This document shows, in pieces, positions 55,842 through 64,000 of a DNA stretch of 64,000 bases. A program made the translations under genes and the position numbers. Numbering within the stretch: position 1 is the first letter of the stretch; each line of letters opens with the position of its first letter. Below the pieces are notes generated by a model, which did no database searches, was not told the DNA's origin, and saw nothing but the letters and a program-made list of their open reading frames with translations. The stretch lies in NCBI RefSeq assembly GCF_015709525.1, contig NZ_JADNRA010000036.1, positions 310,001 through 374,000 on the forward strand, given 5' to 3'. Origin of the DNA: Methylocystis sp. L43 (lineage in GTDB: Bacteria; Pseudomonadota; Alphaproteobacteria; Rhizobiales; Beijerinckiaceae).

Positions 55842-56370
55842 TCACGACCAAGTAAGAACATCGGCTGCGTTGTCTCGCCGCTTTCGCGCGACGCTGGAAT
55901 TATAATCCTCCTCGTCGTCAACGGCTTCAACAAATTCGATCGCATCCCGATCGCGCATTCGCAACATGCCGTCGAGCTCGATTTCATTGGCGGAACGCTG
56001 CAACAGTCCCGCATCTTCGAGCTTTTCGATATCGGGCAGATTGCGCAAGCTTTAAGCCCGAACGCCTCAAGGAATCGCTTCGTCGTGACATAGGCATAGG
56101 GCGCGCGTCCGGTATGGGCGCGCGCGGCCCCGCGGCAATGAGGTCCAGGCTTTTTGACTGGCCGATGACGTCGCGGCTGATTTCTTTGCCGGCGAGTCGC
56201 GAGAGTTCGGTGCGGGTGGCGGGGTGCAGATAAGCGATCGCCGTCACCGTGAGGAGTTCAGTCGGCGTCAGCGCCGGCGGTCCGGCGGCGTTGGCGCCGT
56301 TGTTCAAGACGCGAATGGCGTCGGCGTAGCGCGGTTTGGTGCTGAGATCGCCGTGGAACGGCTGAACCAA
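55842..56370 (-). pseudogene. scpB: scpB, frameshifted remnant
   Basis: Minus-strand frames give TKPRYADAIRVL, LTPTELLTVTAIAYLHPATR, ELSRLAGKEISRDVIGQSKS and LDLIAAGPRAP, the winged-helix core of segregation and condensation protein B, then after a frameshift near 56060, RNLPDIEKLEDAGLLQRSAN to the end. No scpA or smc is nearby and the N-terminal part is not in frame, so this is a decayed extra copy, probably brought in with mobile DNA. Confidence 0.75.
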
Positions 56371-56533
56371 CGCCTCGCGTCCTCAGTCGTCGGTCGGACG
56401 TGTGAAGTTTCCGGCGAGGATAGCGGCGCTCTCAGCGAGCAAACGCTCGCCGGCGACTCCGGCAAGTCGGAGACGTTCGCATAAGCAATAGGAAGCGTTC
56501 TTCTCCGCGCCATGGCGAATATTCCTGGTCGCC

Positions 56534-56830
56534 ATGATGGGCGAAGCCTTTTCGATCCGGAAGCAGCTGTTCTGCGGCGCGGACGACAGTATCGAGGCGA
56601 TGACGCAACGCCTTGGCGCCGGCAAAGGCCATCTCACAGCGCTGGTCCGATTGTCCTATCTCGCCCCCGATATCGTGCGCGCGCTGCTCGAAGGCCGCCA
56701 GCCCATCCAACTGACGCCGACACGCCTCCTGAAGCTGAGCAAGGACCTGCCGCATGACTGGCGCGAACAGCGGCGATTTCTCGGATTCGTCGACCGTCCG
56801 TCGCCTACAGGCGACCGAACCGCTCTATAA
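56534..56830 (+). pseudogene. Large serine recombinase C-terminal fragment
   Basis: 98 codons containing AMTQRLGAGKGHLTALVRLS and YLAPDIVRALLEGRQPIQLT then LLKLSKDLPHDWREQRRFLG, the helical C-terminal region seen in many proteobacterial recombinases. The catalytic and zinc-ribbon parts are missing here. Confidence 0.65.
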
Positions 56831-57047
56831 CCCCCGACCGGAAAACGGCCTCTAGAGACCCGGCGGCCCATCACGCCCCTAACGAGGGCATATCGCGTCT
56901 CTGGCTCGCTGCGGCGTGTTCGTAAAAGTGCTTAGGCACGGAACTGTCGGCGTTTTTTAACGGACGTGGAGAGCTAAGGGAAATCTCTGAAATGAACGGG
57001 TTACATGGCTGTGCACGCAGTCAGCTGCGAACGCGTCTCCGCGGCGA

Positions 57048-57227
57048 TTCCCTGCTAACAGGGAAAATAACAGGGAAATTTGAAAAAATTGGCCTTTCCG
57101 GTGAAGAAGCGTCCGTGAGACAGACGCAAAATCAGTAAGTTGGACGAAAATTCCCTAAGATTCTGACCAGGGAATTATTTCGAGCGAACAGGGAATGGCG
57201 AACGCGAAAATGCTCGGAACAGGGAAT
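57048..57227. repeat. Cluster of CAGGGAA motifs in both orientations
   Basis: Seven copies of CAGGGAA or its complement occur in about 180 bases: TTCCCTG at 57048, ACAGGGAA at 57058 and 57070, TTCCCT at 57151, CCAGGGAAT at 57167, ACAGGGAAT at 57187 and 57218. The first pair is a palindrome (TTCCCTGCTAACAGGGAA) and the fourth and fifth form a second inverted pair. The stretch is relatively AT-rich and lies between the recombinase remnant and the IS21 element. This could be a recombinase, plasmid or replication-type site. Confidence 0.5.
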
Positions 57228-57409
57228 GTGGGTCGATCAGTTTTGTGTGCCAGATGTCAACGGCGGCGACAAATTGTGCCAGATGGCGGCGTAAAAGTGT
57301 ACCGGTCTGGTTGAGAGAAAAGGGCCGTGAAGCCCTTGTGAGTTGGGTTGTCGCGCGCATTGAGGCGCGCGGAGCGTAGCGAAGCGCGCTTCAATGCGCG
57401 CGGCGGCGG

Positions 57410-58252
57410 TTAAATGTCTGCGTCGGCTTCTCCTTTGGTTCTTGGGTTTACGCTGGGCTCGTCGGCATTGCGCCGTTGCGCCTTCCTGGCTGTCGCGAGA
57501 CGATAGCTGTCGCCGTTCATCTCCAGAATGTGGACATGATGGGTGAGCCGATCGAGCAGCGCGCCGGTGAGCCGTTCCGACCCGAACACCGACGTCCATT
57601 CATCGAATGGCAGATTGCTGGTCACCAGCGTGGCGCCACGTTCATAGCGCTGGCTGAAGACCTCGAAGAGCAGTTCAGAACCAACCGCCGTGAACGGCAC
57701 GTAGCCCAGCTCATCGACGATCAGCAATTTGACGGTGTTGAGATGCTTTTGCAGCGCCCGCAGGCGGCGCTCGTCGCGCGCTTCCATGAGTTCGTGCACG
57801 AGAGCGGCGGCCGAGGTGAAGGCGACGCTGAAGCCCTTTTGGCAAGCGGCGAGCCCAAGGGCGAGCGCGACGTGAGTCTTGCCGGTTCCGGATGGACCCA
57901 GCGCGATGCAGTTCTGTCGCTTCTCTATCCATTCGCACCGCGCCAGCTCCAGAACCAGCGGCTTGTTGAGTGACGGCTGCGCGGCGAAGTCGAATGTGTC
58001 GAGGCTCTTGATCTGCGTAAAGCGCGCCAGGCGAATGCGACGCTCGACATTGCGCCGCTCGCGATCGATACGCTCCAGTTCGCACAGGCGCAGCAAATAG
58101 CGCGGATAATCGGCGCGATCTTGCGCCGATTCCAGCGCCACTTTCTCATATTCGCGCGCGAAGGTGGGAAGCTTCAACGCCTTGAGGTGATTGCCCAGCA
58201 GCACCTGCGGTGCGACGATCGTTTGGGAGGTCGACTCCTGCGAGGCGCTCAT
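57410..58252 (-). CDS. istB: IS21 helper ATPase IstB
   Basis: 280 residues, intact. Walker A GPSGTGKTHVALALGLAA, Walker B VKLLIVDELGYVPFT, and the sensor region TLVTSNLPFDEWTSVFG are typical. The start overlaps the istA stop (ATGA). It assembles as an AAA+ regulator of the IstA transposase. Confidence 0.94.
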   Translation of the reverse strand: MSASQESTSQTIVAPQVLLGNHLKALKLPTFAREYEKVALESAQDRADYPRYLLRLCELERIDRERRNVERRIRLARFTQIKSLDTFDFAAQPSLNKPLVLELARCEWIEKRQNCIALGPSGTGKTHVALALGLAACQKGFSVAFTSAAALVHELMEARDERRLRALQKHLNTVKLLIVDELGYVPFTAVGSELLFEVFSQRYERGATLVTSNLPFDEWTSVFGSERLTGALLDRLTHHVHILEMNGDSYRLATARKAQRRNADEPSVNPRTKGEADADI

Positions 58253-59774
58253 GCCGAAACTCGTGCACTTGGCTCGATAGCGGCTGCGCTGGCGACGAGC
58301 CCGAGATAGGCGCGCGGGTCTGTCGCGCCGACCGTCGCCACTGGCAGATAGGGGTAGAATGTCAGATCGAGCCGGGCTGGCCGGTTCTCCAATTTGGCGA
58401 GCAGGAGCATCTTCACCGCGTCAAAACTGATTGCGCCAAGACGCAGCGCCTCCGCGATGGCCTGTTCGACGAGATGTTGATGGAAGTCCTCCATCAGCCG
58501 CAGCACCTGGATGAACTCGCGGCGCCCGCTGTTCCCCATGCGCGCCTCCATCAGCCGCCGCAGACGATAGACGCAATCGGCGAGGCGCCAGTCGTCGAGC
58601 GGCGCGGCCTGATCGAGCGCCTTGCTCTTGTGTTCGAGCAAGGCGAGATAATGCAGCGGATTATAAATGAACTCGGCCTTGTCGTAGCTGCGCGCATGCA
58701 CGGCGACCGTCTCACCGCGACAGACAATCTCGACTCTGTCGACGTAACCCTTTGCCAACACCTCTTGATGACCATAGCGGGTTGGAACCGAGTAATCGTT
58801 GTTGCGGTGCGCACCAACGACATGGACGAGACGCGCGTCGCAATCTTGTGACAGGCGTCATAAGGGGTCGGCGGCAACGGCATGAACGCGGATATGTCCG
58901 ACTGCATGCGTTCGCTGATTGTCATCGACTGGCCGCGCAATATTGCCTGTCGTCGCTTCGTGCAGGCGTCGAGGAGCCTTATGTTGAGCGCGTCGAAACT
59001 CTCCGCGACAGGCAGAGGCGTCATGAAGTTGCGCCGGACATAGCCGACCAGCCCCTCGACCTTGCCCTTGTCATTGCCTTTGCCCGGTCTGCCGAAGCGA
59101 TCCTCAAACAGATAATGGCTTTGGAGTTCGGCAAACATTTGCGAACGCAGGCGCCTGCCGCCCTTCACGATCTTTGCAACCGCGAGCCGAGTGTTGTCGT
59201 ATAAAATCGACTGCGGCACGCCGCCGAAAAAATCGAACGCCGCCACATGACCATCGCAAAAGGCTTCCGCTGTCTCGGCGGGATAGGCCTTGACGAAGCA
59301 ACCGTCCGAGTGCGGCAGGTCCACGCAAAAGTAATGAAAGCGGACCTTCTTGCCGGCGATGTAGCCGTCCGCCTCGCCAAAATCCGCCTGCGCCTGTCCG
59401 GGGCAATGGCTCAACGGAATAAACATCTCGCGCGACCGCAACAGCGCCCGCGCCACATACTCGCGAACGATCGTGTAGCCGCCGGAAAACCCCTCTTCGT
59501 CCCGTAACCGTTCAAAAATCCGCTGCGCCGTATGCCGCTGCTTTTTGTGAACGCTCCGGTTGCCCTCCAGAATATTGTCGATCCAGGCCATATACGGCCC
59601 CAGCTTCTTCGATGCCGGCCGCTCGCGCCGCCGATAGCCCGGCGGAATCGAATATTGGAGCATCTTCGTGATCGTGTTGCGATGAACGCCAAAGCGCTTA
59701 GACGCCTCCCGCCGGCTCAGCCCGTCCGCCATCACTGCGCGTCGTATCGCGGCATAGAGTTCCACTGTGAACAT
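58249..59774 (-). pseudogene. istA: IS21 transposase IstA, frameshifted
   Basis: The frame from 59774 encodes the helix-turn-helix (GLSRREASKRFGVHRNTITK) and the DDE core (QAQADFGEADG; QSILYDNTRLAVAKIV; GKGNDKGKVEGLVGYVRR), then loses frame near 58822, where a base appears deleted in RVSSMSLVR-RNNDYSVPTR. The C-terminal part continues in the next frame (YGHQEVLAKGYVDRVEIVC to the end). All catalytic residues precede the lesion, yet the C-terminal domain is split off. A single-base error in the sequence is the alternative. Confidence 0.8.
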
Positions 59775-59848
59775 CCTTTCGGCCTCTCCATGCCTTTCAA
59801 AGACATCGAGTCGGCCTATCAGGACCGGTACACTTTTGTCCCGCCATC

Positions 59849-60476
59849 AAAGCGGCAGATCAAAGCCGGTTCAGTGGTACACTTTGCGCCCGCGCTTTAT
59901 ACCTTCATTGATCTTCCCAAGATGCGGCGCTTCGTCTGCAAGGAATACTGAAGCCTTTCCACTTCCACGTGGCTCCTTTGCTATGCCGCAAGGGGACCGC
60001 GTGATTGTTATACTGGAGTTCTTTCGCCAGGCGCCACGCGATGAAAAAATCGAGTGATCGTCGCGACTGAAGAGAGAACTTCGAGACTAGCCAAGTGGCC
60101 GTATCTTATGCGCTTGGCAGTATTATAATAATGTCATTTTCCATGGAAAAAGGCCGGACGGTTGCTTAATCAAAAGCCTGTCCTTGTCGGATCTGTCGAT
60201 CGAGAGCCTATCGGCGTGTACTTCAAAATGACATTTGACGAGCTTTGTCGGCGATTTTGTATTCATTGGCTGCGCTAGAGATTCCCGGCCCACTCGCGAG
60301 GCCTTCCCGGTTAATGTTATGCGGTCTGGTTAGCCGTTCGCTCTGTCCTTTTTCAAGCGGCTGCAATCGGTGAAGCCTAAGTCGACGCCATTCACGGTCG
60401 AGGCCCTTTGTGAGTTCGCGCGGTTATTCTTGAGGACTCGTCCCATCGATAATCTCTCCAGCGAAAAGGAGCGGAA
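59849..60476. other. Gene-free stretch before the cold-shock gene
   Basis: About 630 bases with no convincing gene. The first 50 bases may belong to the IS21 end. The last 100 bases likely form the promoter and leader of the cold-shock-like gene, whose ribosome site AAGGAG is at 60468. Confidence 0.5.
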
Positions 60477-60704
60477 ATGCAATTAGGAACTGTCAGATAC
60501 TATAGCCCAGAACGCGGCTTCGGGTTTGTGCGGCCGGAGAGCGGTGGAGCGTCGATATTCGTCCACTTCAGCGTTTTCCAGCGCGCGGGGATCGAGAACA
60601 TTACGCCGGGCTCGAAGGTCTATTTCGAGACCGGCGCCGATCCCCGCCGCGGGACCGAGTGGGTCGAAGAGGTGGAACTGGCATCGCTTCGCGTTCGATC
60701 GTAA
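60477..60704 (+). CDS. Cold-shock-domain protein, divergent
   Basis: 75 residues, one OB-fold cold-shock domain. RNP-1 appears as ERGFGFVRPES and RNP-2 as IFVHFSVFQ; the N-terminal GTVRYYSPERGFGF replaces the usual GTVKWFN. AAGGAG precedes the ATG. The substitution of YYS for WFN in the RNA-facing strand and the charged C-terminus make it an outlier of the CspA family. Confidence 0.85.
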   Translation: MQLGTVRYYSPERGFGFVRPESGGASIFVHFSVFQRAGIENITPGSKVYFETGADPRRGTEWVEEVELASLRVRS

Positions 60705-61288
60705 ATCGCCGCGCAGCGCGAAGAGCGGCGGCCCCGCCGCCATGCTCCTGGCAACCTCGCGCGGGGCTCACTTTTTTTTGGCGTCGCGGATTTAGGGCCC
60801 GTCGGCAGATGGCTTTGCGGATAAGCCCGTTGTCTTCTCCATATCTGACAAACGCTTGTCGCCAGGGTAAGCCATCGTCAGCGACCGGCGTCTTCTCGCC
60901 TAGCCCGTAGCTTCACCGCCGTGGGCTTTTTCCCGCGCGAGTTAACTAGAATTCATCCGTCTCCCATGTAAGTCGCCCAAGACGCTCTTGTCGCGCATAA
61001 GCGCGGAGCCGCGGATGATCTTCGATGAACAGCCGAAGAACCATGAATGCGTCTGCCGCAAGCCCGAGCGCGCCAAGGTCCGCAAATCCTCGAATATCTG
61101 CAGCCATCATATGGAAAACGAACCATTCGCCCTTTCCAAATTCAGCAAATTGCTTGCGAGCAACTGTTCGTGCCTACGATCATAAAGAACGGTGACGCCC
61201 GCTTCTGACCTTCGAGCGGTGGGCTGTCCCTACCGTAAAAAAATTTGTCCGGTTGGCGCGCACGTCGAATCGGTTGATGTTCTTCCAT
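60705..61288. other. Gene-free stretch
   Basis: About 580 bases with only short, non-protein-like frames. Right after the cold-shock gene a GCGCGAAGAGC.. and CGCGCGGGGCTCACTTTTTTTTGG sequence ends in a run of eight T at 60771-60778 and could serve as a terminator. Confidence 0.4.
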
Positions 61289-61680
61289 ATGGCGGAGTTG
61301 CTCCAACTCATCTGGTCGGCCCTCTCCCGGCTGTTCCGCTCGCGCGCCTCGCAGGAAGCCGAGATCGCTGCGCTACGCCATCAGCTCAATGTGTTGCATA
61401 GACAGTCACCAAAGCGGCCGACATTCAGCGCCCTTGATCGACTGATCGTCGTTGTTCTCTTCCGCATTGCTCCTGGAATGACGAACGTTCTGAAGATCGT
61501 GGGTACCGGCGGACGTCTTGCGGACGGCAAGCCATTCTCGCGCGGCGCGCTCTATCTGCTGCTGCAAAATCGCATCTATCGCGGCGAGATCACCCATAAG
61601 GACGCCGCCTACCCCGGCCAGCATGACGCGATCATCGATGTAGAGCTCACGACCGAATTCATTTATAGCCGCGAGTCGCC
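61289..61680 (+). pseudogene. Two joined mobile-element fragments (integrase-core transposase and recombinase)
   Basis: One frame joins two unrelated pieces. The first (MAELLQLIWSALSRLFRSRA; EIAALRHQLNVLHRQSPKRP; LDRLIVVVLFRIAPG) is the N-terminus of a DDE integrase-core transposase. The second (LADGKPFSRGALYLLLQNRI; YRGEITHKDAAYPGQHDAII) is the central part of a large serine recombinase. The second piece is cut by the ISKra4-type element. Confidence 0.7.
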
Positions 61681-61707
61681 TGGCAAGATTGGCTTCACGA
61701 AGACGGC

Positions 61708-63260
61708 ACCGTAAAATTAACTGGGTTACGACGAACGTTAACGATTTCCGACGCAGGAAATGGTGGACCTTGCGGAGGACGGCGATGCGTTGGAAGATTA
61801 CGATTGAAGGCCTGGACGAATTCAGTGGACGCGACACCGCCGAGATGGTGATCGAAAAAGACGTCGGCCGATTGTCGAAGGGGGAGATCGGGCTCACGAT
61901 CGCGGATGGAAAGTCGATCATGGCGTGTTTGCACCAGCTTGTAGTCAAACAGCAATGTGAGGCCTACGTCCTGACGAGCTGGTATTGCACCGATTGTCAG
62001 ACGTTCCGGCGCATCAAGGACTACGGCAAGCGCAAGATCCGAACGGTCTATGGACGCGTAGAAGTCAGCAACCCGCGGATTATGAATTGTCGGCGCTGCG
62101 TTCCCTATTTTTGTGACGCTTCTGCCGTTTTGCGCGACATCTGCCCCGATCAGGCGACGCCGGAATTGATGGAATTGTCGGCTCGTTTGGGCAGCCTTAT
62201 GCCGTACCGAAAGGCGGCTGATGTGCTGGCGGAGTTTCTCCCGATCCCATCAACGGAATCGTTCATGACCTTGCGTCACCGGACGATGAAACTCGGCGAG
62301 CGACTCGATGAGAAAGCGCGACGGCGCGCTTATTTCGAACCGCCGTCCTCATCCGAACACACGCAGGTCGAGCTCGATCTACCCAACGATCCGGAGCGCG
62401 AATTTGTCGTGAGCATCGACACCGCCCATGTGCGCTGCAGTCGGTTGGAAAAAGCACGGACATTTGAGATCGCTGTCGCGCGCTGTGGGCGTGGCCGGCG
62501 CGGCTCGCCGCCCGCACTACTTTGCGACAGCCGACACATCGAAACGCGAATTACGATCGCGAGCGCTTCAAGCGCTCCAACACGAGGGTTACGTTGGACG
62601 TGGCGAAATAACCGTAATCTCCGACGGCGCCGAGATCATGAAGCGTCTGCCCAAGGCTCTGCCGAAGCCGACGGCGCACATCATCGACTGGTTCCACATC
62701 GCGATGAAAATTCAGCCTATGCAGCAAATCGCCGATCATATTGTGCGCTGTCGCGACGAATGGACCAATGCAACGGTCGTTTTGGACGAAGAGATTCGCA
62801 CCCTGAAATGGAAGCTGTGGCACGGACAGGTCGATCGAGCGATGCAGCAACTTGAAGAATTGATCGCCGACATGGCGATGTTACGCGAACAAGGCGACGA
62901 GAGCGCCGGGCGCATAGGGCAATTGGGTCAAGCTCTCCTGACCTACATCCGTCAGAACAAGGCGGCGATTGTCGATTACGGAGCTCGATATCGATCAGGG
63001 CGCCGGATCGCTTCGTCGCTCGCTGAGTCCGCCGTGGATACCCTTGTCGCCCGACGCTTGGTCAAAAAGCAGCAGATACAATGGTCGCTCAAAGGGGCGC
63101 ATCGCATGTTGCAAGTTCGCGCGGCCGTGCTCAACCGCGACTTGAGCAAGCGTTTGGCTTGGCGCCCGCCAGAGCCAACGCATCGGTATCACTTCGCCTG
63201 GATGTTCGAGCCCATCCCGCCACTGCTTCAAGCCGCGTGAAACCCAGTTAATTTTACGGT
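61708..63260 (+). mobile_element. ISKra4-type insertion element
   Basis: Bounded by perfect 20-base inverted repeats: ACCGTAAAATTAACTGGGTT at 61708-61727 and its exact complement at 63241-63260. The interior is almost wholly one transposase gene. It inserted in the recombinase remnant to its left. Confidence 0.88.
61785..63240 (+). pseudogene. ISKra4-type transposase, frameshifted
   Basis: Begins at an ATG at 61785 with GGAGG upstream. The N-terminal part has a zinc-finger-like CTDCQ..NCRRC segment and CPDQATPELMELSARLGSLM; REFVVSIDTAHVRCSR carries the first catalytic Asp. Frame is lost near 62490 (after VARCGRG), and the rest continues in the next frame: GEITVISDGAEIMKRLPKAL, HIIDWFHIAMKIQPMQQIAD and the C-terminus RYHFAWMFEPIPPLLQAA. 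Perfect element ends suggest recent activity, so the frameshift may be recent or a sequencing error. Confidence 0.8.
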
Positions 63261-63276
63261 CCCAACGCCGCTTACT

Positions 63277-63402
63277 GATTTTCTACGATGCGATGCTACG
63301 CAGCATCGCCCCACCGGATTATCTCGGGCGCGTCTCCGGCTGGGGCTGGTCGCTGGGTTATGCCGGCGGCCCCATCTGTCTCGTGGCGGCGTTGTTTGAT
63401 CC
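63277..63402 (+). pseudogene. MFS transporter (UMF1/Atg22-like) fragment
   Basis: A plus-strand frame reads FYDAMLRSIAPPDYLGRVSG and WGWSLGYAGGPICLVAALF, the conserved segment of UMF1-type MFS transporters. Nothing before or after continues the protein. Confidence 0.65.
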
Positions 63403-63558
63403 CAACGATGCACACACGGCCCGCGCTCGCCCAGAGGCCGACGATGCACTAACATCACAATTGGACCGGTCGCTGGGGGCGATCAGGTCACAAATCCCTA
63501 GACTTCCTCATGCTCGATTCCCGAATAGGCAGAGCCTGAGGAAAGTGGAGTGATGCCG

Positions 63559-64000
63559 ATGAAAGACCAGAAATCACTTCACGATAGGCCCCTTGAGACA
63601 TCCCCTGAAGTGCCTGCGCATGTGTCGCATTTGTTTTCGCTCGCGGTGCCTTCAGATCTCCGCACGGGTGTTTTTGATATACTTTTCTTCAATCTCAAGA
63701 AGGGATGGCAGCTACCGTTCTGGCTGATGCTGACTCTGAGTGCCGGCCTCGCGACGCTTGGGCTTTCAGAGAATTCGGCCGCGATAGTGATCGGAGCAAT
63801 GATCATCGCACCACTGGGCCAACCGATCATTGCACTTGGGGCCGCGGTAGCGCTAGGTTGGCCGCGTCAGTTCATTCGGTTGCTCATGCTCGCGGTCATC
63901 GGCGCTGCATCGGTGGTGACGCTCGCTTTCGGCATTGGCCTTCTGCTGCCCACCGCGACGCCAAATGACGAGATATTGGCGCGGACGGCTCCCGACCTGC
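63559..64000 (+). CDS. DUF389 membrane protein, N-terminal part
   Basis: Open from an ATG at 63559 (GGAG eight bases upstream) to the right edge, about 147 residues. A cytoplasmic start is followed by hydrophobic helices and the family block ENSAAIVIGAMIIAPLGQPI, then MLAVIGAASVVTLAFGIGLL. DUF389 proteins are membrane proteins of unknown function, some with 8-10 helices. Confidence 0.82.
   Translation, partial: MKDQKSLHDRPLETSPEVPAHVSHLFSLAVPSDLRTGVFDILFFNLKKGWQLPFWLMLTLSAGLATLGLSENSAAIVIGAMIIAPLGQPIIALGAAVALGWPRQFIRLLMLAVIGAASVVTLAFGIGLLLPTATPNDEILARTAPDL

Larger units (their letters stand above)
57282..59848 (-). mobile_element. IS21-family element
   Basis: Ends are an imperfect inverted repeat of 24 bases: GATGGCGGCGTAAAAGTGTA-CCGG at 57282 and its complement at 59825-59848 (21 of 24 identical). 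Further GTGCCAGATG and GGTACACTTT copies just outside (57247-57282 and 59866-59876) may be the multiple terminal repeats of IS21 elements, so true ends may lie a few tens of bases further out. It carries istA (frameshifted) and istB. Confidence 0.8.

Noticed and set aside
60988-61185. Small gene of 65 codons
   Set aside because: No ribosome site, no family pattern and composition like noncoding sequence.

Overview
The window is GC-rich DNA from an alphaproteobacterium. The poly-3-hydroxybutyrate and acetyl-phosphate gene set, the DevBCA-type exporter and the mix of IS6, IS66, IS21, ISL3, ISKra4 and IS110 debris fit the Hyphomicrobiales. A methylotroph or methanotroph of the Methylocystis/Methylosinus kind is a guess from recalled protein resemblance; no methane- or methanol-oxidation gene is present to prove it. 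No rRNA, tRNA or CRISPR array was seen.

Region 1 (1-7460) looks like a TonB-linked import locus. It holds the end of a PepSY membrane protein, an APC permease overlapping a signal-peptide-bearing methyltransferase, a paralogous exported methyltransferase with a His/Met/Asp-rich MDHG repeat, a TonB-dependent receptor, a small Cys-rich DUF2946-like protein and an AraC-family regulator. A metal or metal-chelate substrate is plausible but unproven. Region 2 (7461-9114) is a graveyard of IS3, IS6 and serine-recombinase fragments.

Region 3 (9391-31721) is the most interesting part: a lipid-polyketide locus, almost all on the minus strand. A 2.5-kilo-residue Pfa/Hgl-type iterative PKS (two PfaD-like flavin domains, KS, AT, one ACP, KR) is followed by a type III PKS, a dehydratase-phosphopantetheinyl transferase fusion, an FkbM methyltransferase, a membrane glycosyltransferase, a DevC-DevA-DevB exporter, a second methyltransferase and a FAD monooxygenase/reductase. 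A TolC-type outer-membrane channel converges on it from the left. The inferred logic is: long acyl chain made by the type I PKS, conversion to an alkylresorcinol or alkylpyrone by the type III PKS, hydroxylation, methylation and possibly glycosylation, then export across both membranes by DevBCA-TolC, as heterocyst glycolipids are in cyanobacteria.

Region 4 (31721-37690) is a variable stretch: a truncated sulfotransferase, a small secreted protein, two more methyltransferases and remnants of IS110, ISL3 and IS66. Region 5 (37813-54562) is a coherent acetyl/butyryl-unit and storage module: acetate kinase, MaoC-phosphotransacetylase, two large DUF3141 proteins with a PHA-synthase-like Gly-x-Cys-x-Gly box, 3-oxoacid CoA-transferase A/B, FabI, polyphosphate kinase, 3-hydroxybutyrate dehydrogenase, an outer-membrane-like protein and an unusual dual-RCK ion-channel protein. 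Region 6 (54782-64000) has an AI-2E exporter, a broken scpB, recombinase debris, an IS21 element with a frameshifted istA, a divergent cold-shock protein, an ISKra4-type element with perfect 20-bp ends, an MFS remnant and the start of a DUF389 membrane protein.
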